Shown here: positions 23,610 through 34,413 of the stretch, piece by piece
Layout: every line of letters starts with the position of its first letter
How positions within the stretch are numbered: position 1 is the first letter of the stretch
Assembly (NCBI RefSeq): GCF_020921035.1
Contig: NC_063150.1
Span: forward strand, 36,751,826-36,815,825
Source of the DNA: Rhodamnia argentea
Taxonomy: Eukaryota > Streptophyta > Magnoliopsida > Myrtales > Myrtaceae
DNA: 64,000 nucleotides
Direction: 5' to 3'
Position numbers and translations under genes: made by a program
Notes under the pieces: generated by a model
Seen by the model: only the letters and a program-made list of their open reading frames with translations
What the model was told of the DNA's origin: nothing
Database searches by the model: none

Positions 23610-25952
23610 GAAAGGCAAGTTTTCTTCTTTACGACTTCCCCTGTTCTATGATGTTCAAACGTTGTTTTTTATTTACTTTGTCGTAGAGGCAATGTTGATT
23701 AGTGAGGGTTCATCTCAGTGAGAACGTTTTCTTCTGCCCCTCATTATGATTTTGTGAGGTCAGTGCAAAAATGTAAGATACAACATTGGTTGTAAGCCCT
23801 GTGTCGAGTTATCTGCTATAGGTAACTTGTGTGATGGCTCTTCAGGAAGCTAAAATATTGCCCCTTATTCGAGGATTGGCAGCTGCATTTTCCTTGATGA
23901 GCTTCTAGCAGTTGATCAAACTGGTTCACTGTGAGTAAAGGATTAGCGAAGGATTATTGTCCCACCTATTGGGTGGTTTATTTGTTTGATCTGGTTACCT
24001 CGTACGATAGCCAACCGTTGTATCTGAAGATCTTTCCTTTTCCTTGTTTTGTTTGGTAGCAAATATTCTGTACTTGTTTCCCAGTCAAGATCTTAGGTAA
24101 AATTACGAAATGCAGTTAGCCATATAGTATTGATTGGTGGAGATGAGATGAAAGTTAGAGGGATCCCCCATTTTAACATCAAGTTGTAGTTATTAGTTGT
24201 GAAGCCAGTGTTCCATGAAAATCGTTCAAACCATGTAGAAGAAGCGGGGTGTCTTTCTGACCACAATTGTTCAATTGTACTGATAAATATGTCCACATTT
24301 CATATACATTAAAGCTATGGTTGTGGCATCAGATGGTGAAAAATGGCAAGAGAATAATAGTAGGTAGAGTACCATCATGATGATGGATGCAGGACTTCTT
24401 GGTGAAACTTCACAATGCATTTGGCTCTCTGGGATAATCAGGCAGTCATTTTTCTTCCACGACATAATGCTGGCACTCGTTTAAGTTTAGCATCACGGCC
24501 TTGTGGTAATCTAACTTGCACAAAAGGTATAGGTCATTGCGTAAAAATTCTTTGGGTAACACTTCTGGTTTTGCTATATTCATATTCCCTGCTTGGTTCC
24601 TTGGTCGCTTTAGTTAAAAGCAAGAGCTACATTGCAGGTCCATGTCCATCTTTCAAATTCCTGTGTTTGGCAAACAAATTCTCCAGCAGAGGTTGGCCGC
24701 ATGTAACTTATGAGAAGTGAACGGCATGCCTGCCCTATGGTGCGACTTATTTTGCCTGCCATCTTTTACATAATTGAGGTGCTGTCTGTCGTAACATGAA
24801 GATGCCTTCCTTCAGCGTCGCCTCTCCTCTCCTCCCTTCCTCATGCAGAATCTTGTCAGTGTCTATGCCCTGCAATATCTGCGAGAATGCGTTGGAGTTT
24901 CGTGCTGGCAGTTTTACTCGGTGATTGCTACAACAGCACAAGACTCACTTTTGACGAGGCAAGAACTGAGCCTCTCTTTTGGTTGCTGACCTCAATGGCG
25001 AGGCAATCTGCAATTTTGGTAGTACTTACCAAGGAGAGAGGATAGATCCATTCCAGAGATTACCCAAACCTAATGCTACTTTCAGGCAATGCTGGACTTT
25101 GCTGACATATGCCACCGGTTGTAGATACCAACTTTTCAAAGCTCTTCTTTTGTGCAATGCCACTACGCTGATAGCTTGTTCTTGTCCTGAAGTGAGAAAA
25201 ACTGTGCACGTTCTCTCTCTCTCTCTCTCTGGGGTGCAATTTTCTGTTTGGCCTTTAATGCAATGTTAATTTTATTATTCACGTTTACCATGACTTTACT
25301 TCCCTTCATGCTGCTAAAATGTTGATCATGAATAGTGATGTGCATGCGAAATATCGTACTTGTTTTTATGCTTAGCGAATGCTCGAACTACAAGACTCTG
25401 TATTATGATCCATATAACCTATGAAAATGGGCAGTGATGTATGAGACGTATAGTTCAAATCTTGACCCCATCCTGCCAGAAAACTTTGGTCGAAAACAGA
25501 GCCTCATAAACTTCATCTCGAAAAGAGGCGAAAGGTGCAGCCAAATCATGAAGATAACTCTTGACCATTCGGTGAACACCTTGCTGGGTACCAAAGTAGG
25601 ACCTGGAACGTTGAGACGAGTCAAGCAATCACCATCCTCCCAATTCACGGTCCCACGTACGGAACGAAAGTCGGTTTGGTACATTACCAAAGTCTTTGGA
25701 AGAGTATTATCCTCTCCTCTTCAAGGGGTCAGGAATGAATGCTTCAGACATTGTTGAGTCTCTCTATCTCTGAGTAGACAGATTTTCAAATGGCTTAAAA
25801 GACTGTTGAGCATCCAATTTGGGAGAAGAAGGCCATCATGAAAAGCCTTTCCTCCATTAATCTCTCCCAAGATTTCAGGTAGCCACTCTTGCTTTCTTTC
25901 TTTTCTTTCTTTCTCAGGTAAAGTCACTCACTCGATTGCTTCACTATACTAC

Positions 25953-25983
<31 letters not shown>

Positions 25984-26364
25984 AAACTCGCTTGGAATTG
26001 GTATGGTTTCACTGCATCCAACAAATTTTGGGTTGGACGAATCGATCTGGGCAGCTACCGAATTTCTGGGCCATCGTTTGATTCCACCAGCACGAACAAC
26101 GAGTGGTACGGGCTCTTGGGTCTTGACCATTTGAGCGGATGGAATCGATCCCAATATGGATAACATCTTTGAAGAAATGAACGTACTTTCTTGTTCAGTG
26201 AAGTAGCAAAATCATCACCTCACCTTCCTCAACTGCTTTCTTGAATAGCAATTCCTACTTAATAATCTACAACTGCATGCTGGGCACTTACGGTTGAGAT
26301 TGAAGCCCAGTTCTTAATGATTGGATTGACTGAAGGTCGCCTCATCTAAGTGATTTCAAAGTAT
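23610..26364. other. Intergenic region, no gene recognised
   Basis: Probable 3' UTR of the unknown gene for the first few hundred bases. CT microsatellites occur at about 25,213-25,231 and 25,957-25,982. Overlapping short ORFs at 25,403-25,757 on both strands have no family resemblance. Confidence 0.45.
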
Positions 26365-26379
26365 TGAAAGTCGGTAATT

Positions 26380-26565
26380 GTTAGGATTATCTCACATCAA
26401 TTGTGAAAGGGGTTAGTGGCTTGTTTATAAGTGTGAGGAAAAGTCCCGTCCTTTATGCTAATTTTTGGATGAGAGATGACTTGTGAGGGGAGAGATTTTG
26501 AGATTATCCCACATTGATTGTGGAAGGGACTAGTAGTCGATTTAGGATGAGGAAACCGCTAGAAA
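26380..26565. repeat. Diverged direct repeat, possibly an old LTR-type remnant
   Basis: Two diverged copies of the same text, at about 26,384-26,438 (GATTATCTCACATCAATTGT) and 26,501-26,553 (GATTATCCCACATTGATTGT). 'Cccacatygattg' phrases are frequent in plant LTRs, but there is no internal coding part, no complete end and no primer site. The family is undetermined. If it is an LTR relative, it is an old fragment. Confidence 0.3.
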
Positions 26566-27101
26566 ACTAGGCCAGACTCCTTTTTTCTAGGTGCACATAT
26601 TTCATTTTTCACATTTTTTTCAGATTTCAATGCTTGAACTTAGCAAAACTATAGGCAAAAGCAATTTACTAAGCAACGGGACAAGATGCAAGTGACTTCA
26701 CACAGGCGATTCATATTCATTAATCGATTAAAATCTGTCATGTCATTCAAGTATAAACTAATCTTTACCGTACCCGGCATTATTCTATGTGTTTTTTCAA
26801 CAGAGAAGTCTTTTCAGGCAAAGAGAAAAAAGGCCAAACGATCCGTTTAAGCATTTTGTCACGTCAGTGTTTGTGATTCCTGTGAAACAGTGGACTTGGT
26901 GGAATCTGCCGGGCCATCCGAACCTTCGTATACTGTCCTCCGAGTCGCGCCAACCCATCACCGATCTCCTTAACTCACTCTTCTCTCAGAGTCTCCCGGT
27001 ACTCACAATTCTCCCTCTCTGTTTTCTCTCTGTTTCTTGGCATTGTAATCAGTGTCTCTCTTCATTTTGGAAGCTGTTCAACGAGTCTCTTGTCAGTGAC
27101 G

Positions 27102-30100
27102 ATGGAGGAAGCGAAGAAGCAAGCGCTTGACGCCGAAAAAGCCGCGTTGCTGGTCAAGGAGCTGAGGAAGAGCTTCAACTCGGGCAGGACGAAGAGCTAC
27201 GAATGGCGGGCTGCTCAGCTGCAGAGCATAAGCAAGATGATTGATGAGAGGGCGAAGGATATCATCCAAGCTCTTCAGCTCGACCTCTCCAAGCCCGAGC
27301 TGGAAGCCTTCGTCTCCGAGGTCTTATTCATGTGTTAATGCAGCATCATTTACTCTTTCTTTGCTTTGAACTCTCTTATCTATGTATTCTTTTTTTGTGG
27401 TTTCTACGTTGATAATTCAACCACTCTGTTTCATTCTCTTATCTTTCTCTGTGGTTTCTTTCAGCTTTGCTTTTTACTATACAGAATTTCGTCACTCAAA
27501 TCGCTACACGTCCAGCAGAAAAATGTTAGTGTGATCAGTCGAATCAATAGTTCTTGATGAATAATTGACTGCCAAAGTCTGAGTTGATGATGACACGAAA
27601 TTTATGCGAAGAAGTTTACTGAATTTTCAACCAATTCACGTATCGCTGATCACAGATCAGTATGCTATATCCGTAACACTGATTAAGGGATCTTTTGGTT
27701 CTTTTTTTGTGAAATATCAACTGATTTCAAAGACACTTTTCATGCAAGCGATCTGCAGTGTAGTTCATCACTCTTTTCTTACATAGTAATTGTGTCCGGC
27801 AAAATACGAGATATAATGCAGATCTCCATGACAAAATCATCGTGTCAGAAGGCCCTCAAGGATTTGAAGCACTGGATGGCACCAGAAAAGGTGATCAAAT
27901 AGCAAGCATAACTATCTTAAGCAACAAGATGAGAACCGCTACTCTGGCCATCGTTGAATTGTTGAACCTATCGATACTTCACTTTCAGGTCAAGACTCCG
28001 ATAACAACCTACCCATCATCGGCAGAGATAGTATCGGAACCATTTGGGGTCGTGTTGATCATATCCACATGGAACTATCCTTTCCGTAAGTATAAGGACA
28101 ACATATTAGTATTCTAGCATCTTTCATACTTAGTCATTCTTTTTATTCCACTTTTGTTCTTGGGTTTCATGATCATGATTTAGTACTGGTTTTTTCTCTT
28201 TGAATGACCTAAGTTCTCTGTTGTCCAGTGTTATCTCTTGATCCAGTTATTGGCGCCATAGCAGCTGGTAATGCCATCGTCCTGAAGCCGTCGGAGATCG
28301 CTCCTGCAACATCTTCACTGCTTGCCAGATTGCTCGGTGAGTATGTGGATGGAAGCACAATAAGAGTAGTTGAGGGAGCAGTTCCTGAAACATCTGCTCT
28401 GTTGGACCAGAAGTGGGATAAAATATTCTATACAGGTACCATATATCACAACTGTACTTTGTAGTTTGACATAATCATGTTATTTAGGTATTGTGATTCT
28501 GTAACCACTGAATTACCTAGCAAATCTTTAGGAACTTTCACCTTCATGAATTACCTGAGGCAAGAGGCTTATTCATGAAGCCTAATTCAAATTTTTTTCA
28601 AATGGTTTATCCAGGTAGCACGAGAGTAGGTTACATTGTCATGGCCGCTGCAGCGAAGCACCTTACCCCTATAGTTCTGGAACTTGGAGGAAAATGTCCG
28701 GCTATTGTCGATTCGAACATTGATTTAGAGGTAAAGAAGAACAGCATATTGCCTACTTGGCTGCTTGAACTGATCTTCCAAGAACTAATTTCTGAGCTCT
28801 CTTACATCAAAGGTTGCTGCAAGAAGAATGATCGCAGGGAAGTGGGTTTGTAACAACGGGCAAGCTTGCATAGCCATTGATTACATTGTGACGACAAAGT
28901 CATTCGCTCCGAAATTGGTAAGCTTGTCCCTTTTCAATTGAAGTGGCAAATCTCTGTATGTGCATAAAGGGCCTTTTGTTTCGATAAATGTGTATCGACA
29001 CTTGACAGGTGGATGCTCTACGACTTGCGCTAGAGGAGTTTTTCGGGAAGAACCCTTTGGAGTCACAAGACATGTCCCGTATAGTGAACTTATATCACTT
29101 CAGACGTTTGGCTAAACTCCTCGACGAGGATGGAACCTCTGATAAGATTGTCCTGGGAGGGCAAAGAGATGAGAACAACTTGTGAGACCCGTCTATATAT
29201 GCTCTCTGTTTCACACTTTAGCAGGTCCACCAAGGTCATTGGATGAAACAATCACATGGCAATTACTTCCTGCTTTTTGCAGAAGAATGGCTCCAACTAT
29301 CTTGCTCGATGTTCCTGAAGACTCTACGATAATGCAAGAGGAAATATTCGGGCCTCTGCTGCCCATTCTCACTGTGCGTATTCGAGTACACCCATAAGTC
29401 AGTTGGCATGGTGCTCCTCTATGCATTTCGCAGACCATTTTATGTGTGTGTGTGTGTGTGCAGCTCTAAGCTTTCATAATCATCTAGGTACCATCTGCAG
29501 GCATTGTTTCGATAGATGTAACCGAGATTCATATTGCTGAGAAGCTTTTGTTCTTGTTTTTTCTTTTTCGTTTCTTCGTTATTGAAAGGTTGATGACATA
29601 CAAGACAGTTTTCATATGATCAACTCAAAGCCGAAGCCTCTGGCGGCATATATCTTCTCCAATGATGATGGTTTGCAGAAACAATTTGTCCAGAACATAT
29701 CTGCCGGAGGAATGCTCATCAACGACACCGTCCTGCATGTAATCTTTCTCTGACTTTGTCATTGAAGATCATGATCTCCTAAATTGCACAATTACATGCC
29801 TTACTGCATTTAACAAGTAATTGCCATTCGCCGCACCAAATTTCATATGTTGATGGCTTTCCAGTAACCTATTTGGTGGCCACATCAAGATCATATGTTG
29901 GCCATTCTTGTCAATTAGTGAGATTAGTTCCCTCAGAAATCGAAATTGCCTTCTAAGGCAAGTTTGAAACTGGCACTTGGCTGTTCTGTATCTTCTTGAG
30001 GGGCATATTTTATGATCTGTTCAACTGATCATTTCTTCCATACCCTGTTGCAGCTCACGATTCCAACTCTGCCCTTTGGCGGGGTCGGGGAAAGCGGAAT

Positions 30101-30293
30101 GGGCGCGTACCACGGGAAGTTTTCTTTCGATGCTTTCAGCCATAAGAAGGGAGTACTGTACAGAGGTTTCAAAGGAGACACTGCTGCAAGGTATCCGCCG
30201 TACACGCCAGAGAAGCAAAGGTTGATGAAGGCATTGATAAGAGGCGACATCATCGGCATCATCCTTGCTTTACTAGGATGGTCCAAGGAATGA
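27102..30293 (+). CDS. Aldehyde dehydrogenase family 3 (ALDH3F1/H1-like)
   Basis: Ten exons: 27102-27320, 27822-27890, 27989-28085, 28229-28435, 28615-28730, 28813-28917, 29009-29181, 29283-29373, 29589-29738 and 30054-30293. They sum to 1467 nt, 488 residues. Family landmarks in order: [22 protein letters not shown], the Rossmann-side [12 protein letters not shown], the general base Glu in VLELGGK (about residue 220), the catalytic Cys in NNGQACIA (about 255), [10 protein letters not shown], and [20 protein letters not shown]. The product oxidises medium/long-chain and lipid-peroxidation aldehydes with NAD(P)+; plant ALDH3 genes respond to ABA, salt and drought. One oddity is Cys after the conserved Gly-Lys ([10 protein letters not shown]), where relatives usually have Ser. 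No transit peptide is seen, and the C-terminal hydrophobic LALLGW could help membrane association. ALDH3F1 and H1 cannot be separated by eye. Confidence 0.93.
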
Positions 30294-30527
30294 AGTGCCG
30301 CATACACTTGCGGCGACGGATAGCACAGCACATTATCAAGATCCGAAGGGAAGAAATAGGCCAAGTCGAAAAATTAATGTGAAATGATTCGGGACAAGTG
30401 ATTTTTCGAACCCTGTTTCAGTGTACCCTTATTGAATCTAGATCATACATAGCTTCACCTCACGCATCCTAATTCGACGTTACCACTCGATTAGTTTCTA
30501 AAGAAACCCAGCAAATCCTAAAATCAT
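30294..30527. other. Short convergent spacer between ALDH3 and DOG1-like genes
   Basis: 234 bp separate the two stop codons, so the 3' UTRs probably overlap. Confidence 0.5.
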
Positions 30528-31328
30528 TTAGGTATGGCGAGTTTGAGCTTGAGTTTCGTCCTTCTTCTTCCCCCACTCGTGAATCCTCAGGTGCAACTCT
30601 GCAGCTGCGATCAGGAAATGCACGGCTTGCATCGGGCACAGGATGTTGAGAATCTCCTTGAGCGTGCGCAGTCTGAGATCGTCCGCCATCTCCAGAATCT
30701 CCTCCAGTCCCTCCTCCTTTGCCGCCAGCGCTCCCTCCACCTCCTCCTCCATCGCAGCCTCGTCGCGGGTCATCTCCGTTGCAGCGTGGGAGAGCTCCAC
30801 CATGGACGCGTCGGCAACCGTCTCCTGGAGCTTGGCGAACTTCTCTGTGATGCCCTTCTCCTCGCGGATGGTGCTCCCCTGGAGGTCGTCGATGAGGGCG
30901 AGCTGGCTTGCGGAGAGGTCGGCAAGGTCCCCAGTGGTGAGGCCCCGGAGGAGCTCGGCAAGGTGGGCCTCGAGCTGGAGGCCGGACTTGGAGTAGAGGA
31001 GGTGGAAGGCCATGCTGGGGCGCCACCCGCCGATCCAGAGGAAGGCGTCCTCGAGCGAGCTCCTCCACGCGGGCGAGAACATGGGGAGCACGCTCTGCTT
31101 GGCGCACCGCGACTTGGCCGTGTAGTAATGCTCGTAGTGGCGGACGACGCGGTCGATGAGGGGGCGGAGGGCTTGGTCGCTGGCGTCCCGAGCTGGGGAG
31201 GAGGCGGAGATGAGGTCGTGGAGGTCCTGGTTCTGCTTGACGAGCCAGCACTCGAAGAACTCGTGGAAGCTCTCGAGCTCGGGAGGGAAGCTCCCGTTCC
31301 TCCAGGTGGGGTTGGTGGGGGCCGCCAT
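30528..31328 (-). CDS. DOG1-like protein (seed dormancy control domain)
   Basis: One intronless frame of 266 residues. The DOG1 domain starts almost at once: FHEFFECWLVKQNQDLHDL (about 21-39), then the TGA/DOG1-type blocks RVVRHYEHYYTAKS, WRSSLEDAFLWIGGWRPSMAFHLLYS, LSASQLALIDDLQ, and a C-terminal LRLRTLKEILNILCPMQAVHFLIAAAELHLRIHEWG. There is no bZIP region, so it is not a TGA factor but a DOG1-like protein (DOGL4 or INP1-type). DOG1 relatives bind haem and PP2C phosphatases in seed dormancy; INP1 relatives act in pollen aperture formation. Which role applies here cannot be told. The GC-rich codon use creates long antisense frames, which I reject. Confidence 0.9.
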   Translation of the reverse strand: MAAPTNPTWRNGSFPPELESFHEFFECWLVKQNQDLHDLISASSPARDASDQALRPLIDRVVRHYEHYYTAKSRCAKQSVLPMFSPAWRSSLEDAFLWIGGWRPSMAFHLLYSKSGLQLEAHLAELLRGLTTGDLADLSASQLALIDDLQGSTIREEKGITEKFAKLQETVADASMVELSHAATEMTRDEAAMEEEVEGALAAKEEGLEEILEMADDLRLRTLKEILNILCPMQAVHFLIAAAELHLRIHEWGKKKDETQAQTRHT

Positions 31329-31366
31329 TGGAGAAGGGATTGCAATGAAGTGACAGAGCGAGACGT

Positions 31367-31380
31367 CCTATAAATAAATA
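31367..31380 (-). promoter_or_regulatory. TATA-like element of the DOG1-like gene
   Basis: The plus strand reads TATAAATAAATAA, so the minus strand has TTATTTATTTATA about 40 bp upstream of the ATG. The leader would be very short. Plausible but not unique. Confidence 0.4.
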
Positions 31381-33887
31381 AGAGTGGTCGCCAGAAACGA
31401 GAGAGCCGCATCCGGCTCCGTTCAATGCACTCGAATAAGTGGCCAACGTCTCGATCGGAAAAGCAGGTCAGCTGAGGATGGCCATGGCATGAATGCATGC
31501 AACTAACAGTGACAGCTAATTCAAGAGGCAGGCAGGCAGTCCAGGCCAACCGAGGCTGGACGAAGGAATCCATATCCAAACTTCCATTACAAGTTTTTTG
31601 TTTGGGATTCTGTAATTTTTTTTAATGTGGGTGAGTGGACTTAGGTGCGAAGGATTGTTCTACGGTTCGTGAACCCTAAAATTAGAAGCAAGTTTGTCCG
31701 GTTCTGCATGTGCAGCTGCTGCATGGCACGTCACGCCAAGGTTCAACAGAACGTATTGTTACGATAAGGCTTGGCAACACAAGCTTCGAAGTTGCTGCTA
31801 CATCCGAATTTGTACTTGTTGTGCCTTTCGAACTGCTTGGGTGTGGTTGGTACTCTCTTCATCGATGTATGAAAGCACGGAATCCCGCTCCTTAATGAGT
31901 GGCCGGGATCCAAGAAGCTCAAACTTTTTTTTATAATTTAAGCTCATATTTTATTAATAATTTGGATTTAGATCTATGAATAGTTTGAGTCTATACTTGA
32001 TATTGAATGAAGTGATAAAGAGATGCGCGATATACTAATTATAATGGATTCTCTGCTGAATGTAATCCTAATTTAGGATGAACCAAAATAAAATTTATTT
32101 CTCGATTTTCTCTTTCTTTTTTTTATGCTCTATTCGGTATGGCTGTGCGCCGAATCCTAACATGAATACGATCTCCATTATTGCCAAGCATTGCAGCATT
32201 GGAATCCATAGAGATTTGAATAATTTAACGAGAATATAGTAATGAATAGACCTATCAAAATGGGTTATGAACATACTTCTTAACCCCGTATAATGAACTA
32301 AGTTATTATATGAGTTAGTTATATTCAATAAATAGGTCATGAATGCATGTTCGTTTTCATTTTGCCCAAAGAAGCACGTTAGTAGTTGCTTCCAAATATT
32401 ACGGGTACTATATTTCAGCTTATAGAATTTCTTTTTAGCCCTATCTCTATCCCTCCTATGCCTTAAATCAAGTAAATGAAAAAGCTAATAGCAACCGCGT
32501 GTTATAGAAGCCTTTTCTAGTAGAGACCCATACCCATATTCTTAAGCCGTGATGCGGATCGCCGGCCGGAGCTCCTAGCCGACGATCGGCTACACCTTTC
32601 GAGCTTAGCTGACCCCTTCTTGATTTAGTTTTTTTCCTTGTTTGAGATAGCTTTTTACAGCTCCTTGCCCAACTCACGTCCATTTCTTTACCTCAATTAA
32701 AAGGCTGAATCTTGATATTGTGGGCAGGCTTTGGCAGGTGGTTTTGAAATCTATAGTTACGAATGGGGTGGCTTTGCTTTGTTGGCCCCTTCCTGTCCAC
32801 TCATGTATCAAAGAGAAACACAACGACAAAATTTCGCTCTGTCGTCGAGTCGATATACAAAGCAAGTGCAAATATTTGCAAGAAAATTAGAAAAAGAAAA
32901 ACAAACTTCTCAAATTCTTAATTTTCCACGAATTAAATGAAGCGATGAAGGAAGACAGACATCGCTCTCCTGTCTTCAACGGTGAGGGGGGTGGTCACTC
33001 CGCGCGCTCTTTCCAGTGACATAGGTGCTTCCTGTGTAATGGTAGTATTGGAAAGAAGAGTCGGCAAGTGCGGCAACAAGGGAGAATAAGCAAAGGAAGC
33101 GAGCTCAATACATGAGCGGCCACTCTTCCTAAGAACTAAATAGGAGATGGGATCGGTAGGAGATGGGTTCTCCATGCCGATCGCTCGTTTTGTTCCTACA
33201 TAGAACGGGATAGTTCATGGCCATTCCCTATGAAGCACTGACACTCTTTGAAAATCTACGTATGGTGTCCGACACTCTCCCGACAATCTCCGACGTGCGA
33301 CTAACCGTGATCGGCTCTCTAGACACACTAGCTACACGCGAGTCCAACATCCCAACATGCCATTTTGATTTTAAGCATTTTCAATAAATTGAGGATCAAA
33401 ATGTAAATTTAGCACAAATATTATATACTTAAGTCATGTACACGAATAACCCCAAAACTAATATTCTCAACCAGCAAAAAAAAAATCCCGATATGACAAA
33501 AAAAGAAACTCATTATTGATATAATTTATCATGTATATAAAAATATAGATTTAATATACGTGTCCCAAAGTATCGAAATTCTTTGTTTTTTTTTTTTAAA
33601 TGGCATGTCAGCGTGTCGTATGGTGTCGTGTGGCATGTCCCATGTCGGTGCTACTTAGGCTATTCCTACACCCGAAGGCCAATTTTACTATCTATGCTAG
33701 ACAGAAATAGAGAGGGAGAGGCAGTACTGACGTACACTAGGGAGACATGTTCACGATTCATAGACATTCCCATCAATAATCAATGAAATTTTTGGAAGAG
33801 CAAGTAATTACTTCAGCAAATAATAAGGGAAATTCCTTAAGTTTGTGAATGCTACGATGCCGGAATCCATTTCTCCATCTAAATCTA
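31381..33887. other. Intergenic region with a segment of organelle-like character
   Basis: No gene recognised. From about 32.44 to 33.24 kb the base composition is more balanced than its surroundings and the text resembles plant mitochondrial spacer DNA. This is an impression only. A poly-T/poly-A rich part follows to 33.6 kb. Confidence 0.35.
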
Positions 33888-34166
33888 TCACTGTGAATCC
33901 GCAGCAACTTCTAGTGCATTTAGCAGAACGTCCGTGTAGTATTCCCTCCTGCCGATGACAAAGAGCCCATGGAGAAGAAGCCCCAAGTCCCCAGAAGATG
34001 AGCCCATTAATGAAGTCAATAGTTCCCCTTCCATCCTCGAGATGCGGTCTAGTTCTTCACATCTTGGCGCTGAGAGCAGGCACGATGCTATAGCCAGTAT
34101 CACTAGAGTAAGCATAACGTCTGAAAGATCTCGAATTCTTGCGGTATATTGGATCTCTAGTTCCAT
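33888..34166 (-). CDS. Short unassigned ORF with one hydrophobic segment
   Basis: An ATG-to-stop frame of 92 residues on the minus strand, just beyond the CDKE-1 stop. It has one strong hydrophobic stretch (VMLTLVILAIASCLL) and a later LGLLLHGLFVIG. It could be a small gene, an exon fragment, or chance within the CDKE-1 3' UTR. I recognise no family. Confidence 0.2.
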   Translation of the reverse strand: MELEIQYTARIRDLSDVMLTLVILAIASCLLSAPRCEELDRISRMEGELLTSLMGSSSGDLGLLLHGLFVIGRREYYTDVLLNALEVAADSQ

Positions 34167-34413
34167 CAAAACAAAACAAAGGGACTATAAACTTTCCTGA
34201 AAAGGGAGAAAAGACCGAGTAAAAATCGACTAACCCTACCAGAACACAAGATTTGCAGTGCAAGCAAAAGAAAGAGTGCAGCTCTCTCTCTCTCTGGACT
34301 ATCGTGGCTCACGAAAGTGCCAAAAATAATCCCTGGTTTGAAGTCCAATCTCTCATATGGAAGCAAGAATACTATCTAGCAATTAGGAAAGAATGCATAA
34401 AAATGGGCCAACC

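Noticed and set aside
30469-31579. Long frames on both strands over the DOG1-like gene (up to 325 codons)
   Set aside because: They are Pro/Arg/Ser-rich shadows of a GC-rich coding sequence; only the 266-residue minus frame matches a family.
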